A program made the translations under genes and the position numbers. Below are positions 8,801 through 16,158 of a DNA stretch of 43,718 nt, piece by piece. Position 1 is the first letter of the stretch. Each line of letters opens with the position of its first letter. The stretch is from assembly GCA_020629375.1 (NCBI GenBank), contig JAHDDK010000031.1:1-43718 (forward strand), in the 5' to 3' direction. Source of the DNA: Acidimicrobiales bacterium. GTDB taxonomy: Bacteria; Actinomycetota; Acidimicrobiia; Acidimicrobiales; SHLQ01. Below the pieces are notes generated by a model. It had not been told where the DNA came from, searched no databases, and was given only the letters and a program-made list of their open reading frames with translations.

Positions 8801-8875
8801 CACGTCGCTTCGGCGCCAGACGGCGTCGGTCGTCGATTCGTGATCGTCGCTCGACGGCGTGTCGGTCGATGCCAT
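5870..8875 (-). CDS. Giant coiled-coil rod protein B
   Basis: A 1001-aa protein. Residues 1-75 are low complexity and Pro/Ser/Asp-rich (including PSPPPVPPAAPPSLP), probably a flexible head. Residues ~75-970 form one long predicted coiled coil of Glu/Arg/Ala/Asp/Leu blocks, and a short acidic tail follows (ESDTTQDETHVIDLTDSAAE). No transmembrane helix, ATPase or hinge domain is visible, so it is not an SMC. It shares the C-terminal rod and LDELWSMVEDHRRQAKDL motif with the next gene in the same direction (102 bp gap). The ATG at 8875 is preceded by gggaggag. Head-rod-tail layout recalls intermediate-filament-like bacterial proteins; role unproven. Confidence 0.85.
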   Translation of the reverse strand: MASTDTPSSDDHESTTDAVWRRSDVPGLGAPAADRWGRGPSVDESAQPSPPPVPPAAPPSLPDDIDRIDDTIAQNSLSAARTELEAERRDLAELRADLDREQHELRDRVRELVELRSTTDLEAAQLRADVEELADRRARLESERAQFEDQRASLAADEASYESMRADVEELSSATQADLDRERSRLLAEHAELEQLEEKLVEVRERIEKDREDIEFRVAGLEDEEQSLEKRFDDAQARARELEDLNGELAQQEAFVAARSEELRARSDQLASSSEATIAEQLRLETLEADLKRTATQLESRSSALDAEQIDLEQLQATIEGERAELDARRAAIADERAVLQRQHDDLDRQRAEMESRHAQLSHAAAEAAESELQRFETSIDERSAMLSAQQAELDDLAEQLDKQRLTLAAEADQLAGAREELDVERSDIDAERRVLAAESDDIDRLEDDLAARRVDVDAQNERAAELAARSAELDQLESEIAERMSKIESRHADLRARTDDVHELEQRSTELDDRVIELERRQHELETASAVIAEQHAELEAMRADLAVRRVEVAGERTAIDTEVEEVDRLEAATTSRRDTLSERRRELDELAASLDQQQTMLTERARGLDSDQEALDAREARLDAAARELDALQADLDQRRADQQAHVVELDALDVEVRATALKLNERVDELAAQERTVAERSAAIELDRAELDNRLEEIEADRERLEKAERLIARLENEREDVEHELLLLSRQREAIDHERSALAGQSEDLRVLADRIDEEHDQLRAERDAVASERGALADQRSRLATLEASMQDRQRQIDAENRALDDDQDLLKKRRALLAAERASVEDAAVRVDAQRHTIESDRLVHDDDAAALGVEQIDTRARRRALDENVQQLADRAEYLRRRWSEVEDEGRRLEERQADVRDAEHANAERAAAHDSRRAEMDAEEAELSSRSDALSDRHAAIERERRRLDELWSMVEDHRRQAKDLASTAESDTTQDETHVIDLTDSAAEVIDR

Positions 8876-8992
8876 GAAGTCCGTGCTCCTCCCGGGCGAA
8901 CCAGCGGTAGCTGGCCGCTCCCATGCCCGAGAGTAGAGAATCGACCGGCCGAAACCAAAAGCGACTCGATCGACGGGAGAAGCCGGTCTCGA

Positions 8993-9067
8993 TGGCGCCC
9001 TCGGCAGGATTCGAACCTGCGCTCACGGCTCCGGAGGCCGATGCTCTATCCACTGAGCTACGAGGGC
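8993..9067 (-). tRNA. tRNA-Arg (anticodon CCG)
   Basis: Reading the minus strand: acceptor GCCCTCG (9067-9061) pairs perfectly with CGAGGGC (9003-8997); D stem GCTC/GAGC; anticodon stem with loop CTCCGGA giving anticodon CCG at 9034-9032; T arm GCAGG-TTCGAAT-CCTGC. One U-U mismatch closes the outer end of the anticodon stem. The discriminator is G and CCA is encoded (8995-8993). It decodes CGG, a common arginine codon in GC-rich genomes, and lies divergently 118 bp from argS. Confidence 0.95.
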
Positions 9068-9185
9068 TTGGGCATCGCAGGCTAGCCGCTGGATCAGAGG
9101 TCCGGCACAGCTAGCCTTGCGTCTCACGATCTCGCCCGACCGCGGCGCGATTGCGCTCTCGACTCGAGGGCTGTTGGGAGGACTC

Positions 9186-10805
9186 GTGATCCAGGAAACG
9201 CTTCGATCGGCGCTCGTCGATGCCGCGTCCGTCGTCGGCGTGACGCCGCCTGCCGAGATCACCCTCGAACGTCCGGCCAACACCGATCACGGCGACTGGT
9301 CGACGAATCTCGCCATGGTCACCTCGAAGCAGTTCGACGGAAGCCCCCGCGATCTCGCCCAGGCGCTCGTGGCGGCGCTCCAGGCGGCGTCGGTCGAACA
9401 TGTCGAGGCGATCGAGATCGCTGGCCCGGGGTTCATCAACTTCCGGGTGACCGACGCATGGCTGTACGACGTCCTGATCCGGACGCACGAGCTCGGTGTC
9501 GACGGCTTCGGCCGAACGACGGCGGGCGTCGGCACGACGGTCAACGTCGAGTTCGTCTCGGCGAACCCGACCGGGCCGCTGCACGCCGGGCATGGTCGGG
9601 GCGCGATCTACGGCGATGCGGTGGCGGCGTTGCTCGAAGCGACCGGGCACACCGTCGTTCGGGAGAACTACATCAACGATCGTGGCGTGCAGATGCAGAC
9701 ATATGCTGCGTCGCTGGCCGCACGTGCGGCGGGGGACGAGCCGCCCGAGGGCGGCTACATGGGGCAATACATTTCGGACTGGGCGGCCGATCTTCCTGCG
9801 GACACCGACGTTCTCGAATGGGGATACGCCCGCGCGCTGCAGGACCATCGTGAGGTGCTCGGCGAGCTCGGGATTGAGTTCGACGTCTGGTTCAGCGAGC
9901 GGTCGCTTGTGGAGTCCGGTGCGATCGAGGCGGCGCTACAGACGCTCCGGGAACGGGAGATGGTCTACGACGCAGACGATGCCGTCTGGCTTCGGAGCAC
10001 CGACTTCGGTGATGACAAGGATCGCGTGCTCGTCAAGAACGATGGCGAGTTCACCTATCTGACCCCTGACGTCGCCTACCACGCCGACAAATTCTCTCGT
10101 GCCGACCAGCTCATCAACGTGTGGGGCGCCGACCATCACGGCTACATCGCACGGATGAAGGCGGCGATGGCGGCGCTCGGCAATGATCCCGACGCTCTTG
10201 ACGTTCGAGTCACGCAGATGGTCCGGCTGATGCGTGACGGCGAAGAGGTGAAGATGGGGAAGCGGATCGGCAACATTGTCGAACTCCGCGATGTTGTCGA
10301 CGAGGTCGGTGCAGACGCCACCCGCTTCACCTATTTGCTCCAGTCAGTAGACAGTCAACAGACGTTCGATCTGGCCCTTGCGGCATCGGCGAAGATGGAG
10401 AACCCAGTCCACAGTACGCAGTACGCTCACGCACGGCTCTGCCGCATTGCGGCAAAGTCGGCCGAGGCCGGCTTGATGCGGGGCGAGGTTGCCGATGCCG
10501 ATCTGTCGTTGCTGGTCCTCGACCGAGAGCTCGAGATCCTCCGGGTGCTCTTCGGGGCGGAGTCGATCGTTGAGCTCGCTGCGCAGGAACGGGCGCCGCA
10601 TCGGCTCGTCAACTGGGTTCGCGAGCTCGCGTCGGCGGTCAACAGTTGGTACCAGGACGACGAGTGCCGCGTGCTCGCCGAGGGCAACTCGCCCGAGCTT
10701 GTACAGGCTCGGCTTCAACTCGTTGAGGCAGCGCGGATCGGACTGGCTGCCGGTCTCGGCATTCTCGGCGTGAGCGCCCCCGAGTCGATGTGGACCGACG
10801 AGTGA
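9186..10805 (+). CDS. argS: Arginyl-tRNA synthetase
   Basis: A 539-aa class I synthetase that charges tRNA-Arg in the cytoplasm. The N-terminal Add-1 domain shows HGDWSTNLAM and IAGPGFINFRV. The ATP-binding HIGH equivalent is ANPTGPLHAGHGR (His ~133); AVWLRSTDFGDDKDRVLVK and WGADHHGYIARMKAAM follow; the KMSK loop is KMGKRIGN (~356). The C-terminal helical domain binds the anticodon. An upstream ATG at 9117 gives an N-terminal extension with no family resemblance; the GTG at 9186 has SD gggagga (9175-9181) and places Add-1 at the right spot. The cognate tRNA-Arg(CCG) gene is immediately upstream on the other strand. The stop overlaps the lysA start (GTGA). Confidence 0.96.
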   Translation: MIQETLRSALVDAASVVGVTPPAEITLERPANTDHGDWSTNLAMVTSKQFDGSPRDLAQALVAALQAASVEHVEAIEIAGPGFINFRVTDAWLYDVLIRTHELGVDGFGRTTAGVGTTVNVEFVSANPTGPLHAGHGRGAIYGDAVAALLEATGHTVVRENYINDRGVQMQTYAASLAARAAGDEPPEGGYMGQYISDWAADLPADTDVLEWGYARALQDHREVLGELGIEFDVWFSERSLVESGAIEAALQTLREREMVYDADDAVWLRSTDFGDDKDRVLVKNDGEFTYLTPDVAYHADKFSRADQLINVWGADHHGYIARMKAAMAALGNDPDALDVRVTQMVRLMRDGEEVKMGKRIGNIVELRDVVDEVGADATRFTYLLQSVDSQQTFDLALAASAKMENPVHSTQYAHARLCRIAAKSAEAGLMRGEVADADLSLLVLDRELEILRVLFGAESIVELAAQERAPHRLVNWVRELASAVNSWYQDDECRVLAEGNSPELVQARLQLVEAARIGLAAGLGILGVSAPESMWTDE

Positions 10806-12100
10806 GCGCCGACGCCAGCGCGGTGAACGCGGGCCAGCCGATCCCGGCGCACCTGCTTCCCGACAATGCGCAGATTGTTGACGGTCGGCTCACCATCGCC
10901 GGTTGCGATGTCGCCGCACTCGCCGAGGAGTTCGGGACACCGTTGTTCGTTTATGACGAAGATCATCTTCGGGCGCGAGCTCGCGAGGCGGTCGACGCCT
11001 TCGGCCCTGGGGCGGCCTATGCGAGCAAGGCCTTCTTGTGCACGGCCATGGCCAAGCTGGTCCACGACGAAGGCATGGACATCGACGTCTCGACGGCCGG
11101 CGAGTTCCACATCGCTCGGGCCGCAGGCGTCCCGCCAGCGTCACTCGTCTTCCATGGCAACAACAAAAGCGACGCCGAACTCGCTCTTGCCATGGACGAA
11201 CAGGTCGGCCGCGTCGTCGTCGACTCGTTTGACGAAATCGACCGGATCGAGCGCCTCCACGCCTCCGGACATGCGGCAGTCGACGTGCTGCTTCGGATCA
11301 CTCCCGGTGTTGAGGCCCACACCCACGAGTACATCTCGACGGGTCGAGACGACTCGAAGTTCGGCTTCACTGTCTCTACCGGCCTCGCCGAAAAGGCGAT
11401 CGAACGAGCCAAGGCGTCGCCGGCGATGCGGCTCCGCGGCGTGCATGCCCACATTGGATCGCAGGTGTTTCGGGTGGATTCGTTCGCCAAGGCCGCCGAA
11501 GTCATCGCCGCCGTCGGCGAACGACACGGCTTCGAAGAACTGTCCGTCGGTGGCGGACTCGGCGTGCCCTACGTCGTCGGCGAAGAAGGCGCCACGATCA
11601 CGTCGTGGGCCAACGTCGTCCACGACGCCCTCGGTGCGGCTGGCGTCACCGCGAAGGTGCTCGCCGAGCCCGGCCGCTCGATTGCGGCGGCGGCGGCGAT
11701 CACCGTCTACCGGGTCGGGACTGTCAAACAACTCGACGGCATCCGCACCTACGTCGCCGTCGACGGGGGCATGTCGGACAACCCCCGTCCGGTGCTCTAC
11801 GGCAGCGGCTATGAGTCGTTCGTCGTCGATCGTGCAGACGCCACACGCGACCTCGAAGTGCGTGTCGTCGGCAAGCACTGCGAGTCCGGCGACGTGTTGG
11901 TCCGCGAGGGCCGGGTGCCATCTGACATTTCGGTCGGCGATCTGCTCGCCACGCCAGTAACTGGCGCCTATGGCCATTCGATGGGCTCCAACTACAACGC
12001 GATTACTCGGCCACCCGTGGTGTTCGTGCGAGACGGCGACGCCCGCCTCGTCGTTCGTCGCGAGACGCTCGACGACCTACTCGCACGCGATCTCGGCTGA
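10802..12100 (+). CDS. lysA: Diaminopimelate decarboxylase
   Basis: A 432-aa PLP enzyme of fold type III that converts meso-diaminopimelate to lysine, the last step of lysine synthesis. The alanine-racemase-like barrel carries the PLP lysine in AYASKAFL (Lys ~76), DVSTAGEFHIA, VHAHIGSQVF, the Gly-rich SVGGGLGVPY and phosphate-binding AEPGRSI; the C-terminal beta domain has the intersubunit Cys in GKHCESGDVL and YGHSMGSNYN. The GTG at 10802 overlaps argS by four bases (GTGA), typical of coupled genes; the in-frame ATG at 10790 would also work. Next to hom and thrC, so the aspartate-family pathway is clustered here apart from an inserted gene pair. Confidence 0.95.
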   Translation: MSADASAVNAGQPIPAHLLPDNAQIVDGRLTIAGCDVAALAEEFGTPLFVYDEDHLRARAREAVDAFGPGAAYASKAFLCTAMAKLVHDEGMDIDVSTAGEFHIARAAGVPPASLVFHGNNKSDAELALAMDEQVGRVVVDSFDEIDRIERLHASGHAAVDVLLRITPGVEAHTHEYISTGRDDSKFGFTVSTGLAEKAIERAKASPAMRLRGVHAHIGSQVFRVDSFAKAAEVIAAVGERHGFEELSVGGGLGVPYVVGEEGATITSWANVVHDALGAAGVTAKVLAEPGRSIAAAAAITVYRVGTVKQLDGIRTYVAVDGGMSDNPRPVLYGSGYESFVVDRADATRDLEVRVVGKHCESGDVLVREGRVPSDISVGDLLATPVTGAYGHSMGSNYNAITRPPVVFVRDGDARLVVRRETLDDLLARDLG

Positions 12101-12103
12101 TCG

Positions 12104-12385
12104 ATGACCGCGTCGTCGACCACGTACCGACGTCGCAACGCCGCCGAGCGCCGGCTCACCAGCAACCGTCTTCTCGTTCATGCGGTCGGTGAGCCCGCTG
12201 GCACCATCCTCGGTGGGTCGGCCCCAGTCATTTGGGAACTCCTCGGCCAGGGCGTCACTACCGAAGATGACATCGTCGCGGCCCTCCTCGTTCGGTACTC
12301 CGACACCGAGGACGTCATCCGTGCCGGTGTCACTGCGGCACTCGCCGACCTTGTGCGCGCCGACCTTCTCGAGGGCGTCCCATGA
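12104..12385 (+). CDS. PqqD-family (RRE-type) peptide-binding protein
   Basis: A 93-aa protein with the PqqD/RiPP recognition element pattern: N-terminal strands (RLTSNRLLVHAVGEPAGTILG), then APVIWELLGQGVTTEDDIVAALLVRY (helix, turn, helix) and a final VTAALADLVRADLLEG helix. In known systems such domains bind the leader of a ribosomal peptide and hand it to a modifying enzyme. No radical SAM enzyme, ATP-grasp, cyclase or obvious precursor peptide is beside it. It starts 3 nt after lysA and overlaps the next gene by four bases (ATGA), so it forms a unit with the nucleotidyltransferase. Interrupts the expected lysA-hom junction. Confidence 0.72.
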   Translation: MTASSTTYRRRNAAERRLTSNRLLVHAVGEPAGTILGGSAPVIWELLGQGVTTEDDIVAALLVRYSDTEDVIRAGVTAALADLVRADLLEGVP

Positions 12386-13419
12386 GCTGGCTCGACGTCG
12401 TTTCGGCATTCACCCAGTTCGACCTTGCGCAGGCGAGCGATCGTCCGATCGTCATCGACGATGCCGACGTCCCCGCAATGATGCGCGACCTCGATCGTCA
12501 CCGGCTCGTGGGGGTGGCCGCTGCCGCAGTCGAGCGAGGGCGTGTCGAGGGCGCGATCGCGTGCTCGGCGATCGCGGCCCGACACGACGAGGTCATGGCG
12601 TCGAGCGCGCGGATCGAACTCCTTGCCCGGCGGTGCAGCACCCGCCTGGCCGAGGCGGGGATCGACCATCGACTCCTGAAGGGTGCGGCACTCGCTCATC
12701 TGGTCGCGTCGGATTCGTCGGAGCGCGAGTATCGAGACGTCGACCTTCTCGTGCCGAGCGAATCGATGGATGCTGCCGTCGACGCCATGGGCGATCTCGG
12801 AGCACGCCGTCGACGGCCCGAGCTGCGACCGGGTTTCGATCGCCGGTTCGCGAAATCGGTGACGATGCGTCTCGACGGACTCGAGATCGACCTCCACCGA
12901 ACGATCGCGCCGGGCCCGTTCGGTGCGTTGGTCAAACCAGGAGACCTCTTCGTCCTGCCCGCAGCGGTCCGTCTGGCAGGCCGTCAGGTGCCGACGCTTG
13001 ACCGCACCGACCACTTGGTGCATGCCTGCTACCACGTCGCACTCGGCTCGCCGACGCCGGTGGCGACCAATCTCCGAGACGTGGTCTTGCTCGGGAGCGG
13101 GGCGATCGACACCGAGCGAGCGGTCGCCACGATCCGTCGATGGCAGGGGGAGGCGGCCGTGCAGCGAGCGATTCGGTTGGTCGACGAGTCGATCGGGTGG
13201 TTGCCTGCACCGCTCGGAGTGCTTCGAGACGAGCTCGACGCCGGACGCACCGACATGGTCGAGTGCTATCTCCACGGGGACGATCGATTCGCCGAGATGG
13301 CCAAAGCGACGTTGCGCGTGCTCACGGGCCGCGACCGGATCGACTACGCGCTCGCGATTGGCTTGCCCGATGGAACGTCTGCGGTTGATCGGGTGCGGGG
13401 TTTGCTCAGCCGCGAGTGA
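12382..13419 (+). CDS. Nucleotidyltransferase-fold protein (PF14907-like)
   Basis: A 345-aa protein resembling the uncharacterised nucleotidyltransferase family PF14907. Diagnostic residues are HRLLKGAALAHLV (Lys ~100, the Gly-Ala motif) followed by YRDVDLLVP with Asp119 and Asp121 as metal ligands, then a third acidic strand GLEIDLHRTI. The C-terminal part (DRTDHLVHACYHVALGS onward) is helical. Family members often sit with PqqD-like domains and serine kinases in peptide or exopolysaccharide loci; chemistry is not established. Translationally coupled to the PqqD-like gene (ATGA). Its end overlaps the 3' end of the convergent kinase gene by 14 bp. Confidence 0.72.
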   Translation: MSWLDVVSAFTQFDLAQASDRPIVIDDADVPAMMRDLDRHRLVGVAAAAVERGRVEGAIACSAIAARHDEVMASSARIELLARRCSTRLAEAGIDHRLLKGAALAHLVASDSSEREYRDVDLLVPSESMDAAVDAMGDLGARRRRPELRPGFDRRFAKSVTMRLDGLEIDLHRTIAPGPFGALVKPGDLFVLPAAVRLAGRQVPTLDRTDHLVHACYHVALGSPTPVATNLRDVVLLGSGAIDTERAVATIRRWQGEAAVQRAIRLVDESIGWLPAPLGVLRDELDAGRTDMVECYLHGDDRFAEMAKATLRVLTGRDRIDYALAIGLPDGTSAVDRVRGLLSRE

Positions 13420-14740
13420 GCGAGGCGGTTGCACATCCTCGCGGATCGAGCTCGACGGCCAGATCTCCGGAGCCGACGAGCCGCTTCGCGCGAACGGTCG
13501 CCTGGGCCCAATCGTCGAATGCGAACCACTCCCGTGTCGACGGCGACCACACGCCCGGTGTCACCGAGCCATCGCAGTCCCAGTCGCCCACCGTGATGAC
13601 GTCGCCTGCGTTGCCGACCGCCCAGGTGATGCCGGTTGTCGGATCGATGAGCATGCCGTCCGAGTCCGGAGGCTCCACGCCGGCACGCCGGAGTGCGTCG
13701 TCGGGCGACACCCTGATCGGCGACGTGGCTTCGGCGGCGTCGGCCTCGGCCATATCGGCCACGCCCCCTGGTGGGGCGGGCGTGGCGTCGGCTCGAACCG
13801 CGTCGATGCCTAGCCCGGCGATGATCGCGAGTGCGATCACGGCGGTGAGCGCGCGCGGAGATCGGGAAGTCGGAGGCGTCGGGTCGTGGTCGAGGGTGGG
13901 ACGCCCGGGGCCGAAGGAGGTCGTCGGGCTCCACCCGCGTGTTGTGCCGCCGCCGGTAGTGGTTTTGGCCGGCGAAGTCGCTGGACGAAGCTCGGCGGTC
14001 GGCGCCGAGTCGATCGTCGTCAGCGCATCGACCGTTCGGGTGACATCGGGTGCCTGACGGCTGATGCCGACAAAGACGTCCGCGATCGCGTTCAGCGGAG
14101 CCTGCCTTCGCTCGTCGATGTCGGCGATCAGCGAGGCGAGCGCCGATCGGGCCTGTTCGTCGGCCGCGGACCACACGCCGACATCGCCGAGCATCGAACA
14201 CAGCGCTGCGCTCAGGGCCCGAACATCCACGACGGTTTCGGCCGTCCGCAGCGGTCCCGTACCCGTCGAGGTCCCGCAGTCGAGCGGGGAACCATCGGCA
14301 GGCCTGGACGAGGCGAAGTCGATCAACGCAACGCTGCCGTCGCCACGAAGACCAATGTTGGCAGGGGAGAGGTCGCCGTGGATCCACCCTGCGGCGTGCA
14401 TCGGGGTCAGCGCATCGAGGCACTGATCGGCGATGCTCGCCACCGCACCGACGGGCAGGGGTCCGGCGGAGGCGCCGGTGGCTGGCAGTCGTTCGAGGAG
14501 GATGCTCCCATCGTCGAGCACTGGGCCAGCGAGTGCGACGACATTCGGGTGTGCGAAGCGTTCGAGCGCGGCAGCCTCCTGGCGTCCGATGTCGAGGGAA
14601 CGTGGCCGTTTGATTGCGAGCTGCCCGTCATCACCGGTCGCGGCGAGCACGGTGCCGTGTCGCCCCTGGCCGAGCAGTCCCTCAATTCGAATGGTGCACG
14701 TGTCGTCTGCTGGTTCGCCGGGTTGGAAGTGCCGTCGCAT
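13406..14740 (-). CDS. Membrane Ser/Thr protein kinase with extracytoplasmic FG-GAP-like repeat
   Basis: A 444-aa Hanks-type kinase. The P-loop is LLGQGRHGTV (~22-31), the ATP lysine LAIKRP (Lys44), the catalytic loop HGDLSPAN (His121, Asp123, Asn128) and the Mg loop IDFASS (Asp141; DFA instead of DFG). The kinase domain is short, as in lipid/aminoglycoside-like or divergent kinases. A Pro/Thr-rich linker precedes one transmembrane helix (~297-316, TAVIALAIIAGLGIDA). Outside the membrane, VITVGDWDCDGSVTPGVWSP and the WFAFDDW segment resemble one FG-GAP/VCBS blade. The open frame extends upstream to 15394 opposite hom; I place the start at 14740 because the kinase domain begins there and a good promoter ends 6 nt before. 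Confidence 0.8.
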   Translation of the reverse strand: MRRHFQPGEPADDTCTIRIEGLLGQGRHGTVLAATGDDGQLAIKRPRSLDIGRQEAAALERFAHPNVVALAGPVLDDGSILLERLPATGASAGPLPVGAVASIADQCLDALTPMHAAGWIHGDLSPANIGLRGDGSVALIDFASSRPADGSPLDCGTSTGTGPLRTAETVVDVRALSAALCSMLGDVGVWSAADEQARSALASLIADIDERRQAPLNAIADVFVGISRQAPDVTRTVDALTTIDSAPTAELRPATSPAKTTTGGGTTRGWSPTTSFGPGRPTLDHDPTPPTSRSPRALTAVIALAIIAGLGIDAVRADATPAPPGGVADMAEADAAEATSPIRVSPDDALRRAGVEPPDSDGMLIDPTTGITWAVGNAGDVITVGDWDCDGSVTPGVWSPSTREWFAFDDWAQATVRAKRLVGSGDLAVELDPRGCATASLTRG

Positions 14741-14776
14741 ACCGAAAGCATACTGAGATGCATCAAAAGTATGCAA
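14741..14776 (-). promoter_or_regulatory. Promoter of the kinase gene with 7-bp inverted repeat
   Basis: On the minus strand TTGCAT (14776-14771), an 18-bp spacer and TATGCT (14752-14747) are followed by 6 nt and the ATG at 14740, giving a leaderless transcript. An inverted repeat gcatact (14748-14754) / agtatgc (14768-14774) overlaps the -10 box and the end of the -35 box, so a repressor bound here would block the promoter. The AT-rich stretch stands out from its surroundings. Confidence 0.6.
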
Positions 14777-14861
14777 ATAGCATGAACGTGGACTTTCTGG
14801 CTGGCGGCGTCTGACGATGAGCTGTTCTCGAGGCCTGTGGCTGCGGCGATAGCGTGAAGGG

Positions 14862-16151
14862 ATGACGACCACGGTCTCTTCAGTCGGTATCGGACTTCTG
14901 GGTTGCGGGACGGTTGGTGGGTCGTTTGTCGAGCTCCTCGCCGAGCGTCGCGAGGAGATCGCTCGCCGTACCGGCGTGACGCTCGAGCTCGTCGCCGTTT
15001 CGGTGCGCGATACCACGAAGAACCGCCCGGGTGTGTCCGACGACATCATCGTCGCGGACCCCATGGCGGTGATCGCCAACCCCGACGTCCAGCTCGTCGT
15101 CGAGACGATGGGCGGCGTCGAAGGCACCCTCGATCTTGTCGAAGCCGCACTGTCGGCCGGGAAGGCCGTCGTGACCGCCAACAAGGCGCTTCTTGCGGCG
15201 CACGGAGTCCGGCTACACGACGCTGCCGCCGAAGCGGGAGTCGATCTCGCCCTCGAAGCGAGCGTGGCCGCAGGCATTCCGCTGATCCGTCCGCTGCGAG
15301 AGTCGCTCGTTGGCGAGGACATCACGCGCGTGATGGGGATCCTCAACGGCACGACGAACTTCATCCTGTCGCAGATGGCCGAGCACGGGGCCAACTACCT
15401 CGATGCGCTCGCCGAGGCCCAACGTCTCGGATTCGCCGAAGCGGACCCGACCGCCGACGTCGAAGGCCATGACGCGGGAGCCAAGGCCGCCATCTTGGCG
15501 AGCCTCGCCTTTGGGTGCGCCGTGACAGCCGACGACGTCCACACCGAAGGCATCTCGTCGATCACCGCCGAGGACATCGCGCTCGCCGCACGGCTCGGCT
15601 ACGTCATCAAGTTGTTGGGCATCGTCGAGCGCCACGACGATGGATCGGTCGCCGCGCGAGTACACCCGGCGATGGTCGGTTCGGATCACCCGCTCGCCAC
15701 CGTCCGCGATTCGTTCAATGCCGTATTCGTCGAAGGTACCGGCGTCGACCAGCTGATGTTCTACGGGCGCGGAGCAGGCGGGCATCCGACGGCGGCCATG
15801 GTGCTTGGCGACGTCATCGACGCGGCGACCAACCTGGCATCCGGTACCGCCCGTGCAGTCGGGCCACTCCCGCCAGCGACGATCCGTTCCATCGACGAGC
15901 TCCGCTCGGCCTACTACGTGGCCCTGGACGCGCGGGACGAGCCGGGTGTCTTGGCTGCCATCGCTCACGCGTTCGGTGAGCGCGGCGTGTCGATTCGCTC
16001 GATGGAACAAGAGGGTCTCGGCGACCAGGCTCGCCTCATCTTCATTACCCACCTCGCTGTCGAATCCGACCTGCAGGCCACGCTCGACGATCTCCGCAGC
16101 CTCGACGCGGTGAAGAACATCGGCCAGGTTCTCCGGGTCATCGGCAGCTGA
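14862..16151 (+). CDS. hom: Homoserine dehydrogenase
   Basis: A 429-aa protein reducing aspartate semialdehyde to homoserine, the branch to threonine and methionine. It has the NAD(P)-binding GLLGCGTVGGSFVELL at the N-terminus, ALSAGKAVVTANKALLA, then the catalytic domain signature VMGILNGTTNFILSQM and AEADPTADVEGHDAGAKAAI with the catalytic Asp/Lys. The C-terminal ~80 residues (PGVLAAIAHAFGERGVSIRSM) form an ACT domain, so allosteric control by threonine is likely. A TAGCGT hexamer (14850-14855) lies 6 nt upstream of ATG and gaaggg immediately before it. Divergent from the kinase gene by 121 bp. Confidence 0.96.
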   Translation: MTTTVSSVGIGLLGCGTVGGSFVELLAERREEIARRTGVTLELVAVSVRDTTKNRPGVSDDIIVADPMAVIANPDVQLVVETMGGVEGTLDLVEAALSAGKAVVTANKALLAAHGVRLHDAAAEAGVDLALEASVAAGIPLIRPLRESLVGEDITRVMGILNGTTNFILSQMAEHGANYLDALAEAQRLGFAEADPTADVEGHDAGAKAAILASLAFGCAVTADDVHTEGISSITAEDIALAARLGYVIKLLGIVERHDDGSVAARVHPAMVGSDHPLATVRDSFNAVFVEGTGVDQLMFYGRGAGGHPTAAMVLGDVIDAATNLASGTARAVGPLPPATIRSIDELRSAYYVALDARDEPGVLAAIAHAFGERGVSIRSMEQEGLGDQARLIFITHLAVESDLQATLDDLRSLDAVKNIGQVLRVIGS

Positions 16152-16158
16152 GTTCGCG

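Noticed and set aside
14741..15394. N-terminal extension of the kinase reading frame opposite hom
   Set aside because: The translated extension is Ser/Arg/Thr-rich shadow of hom; kinase homology and a promoter support the start at 14740.
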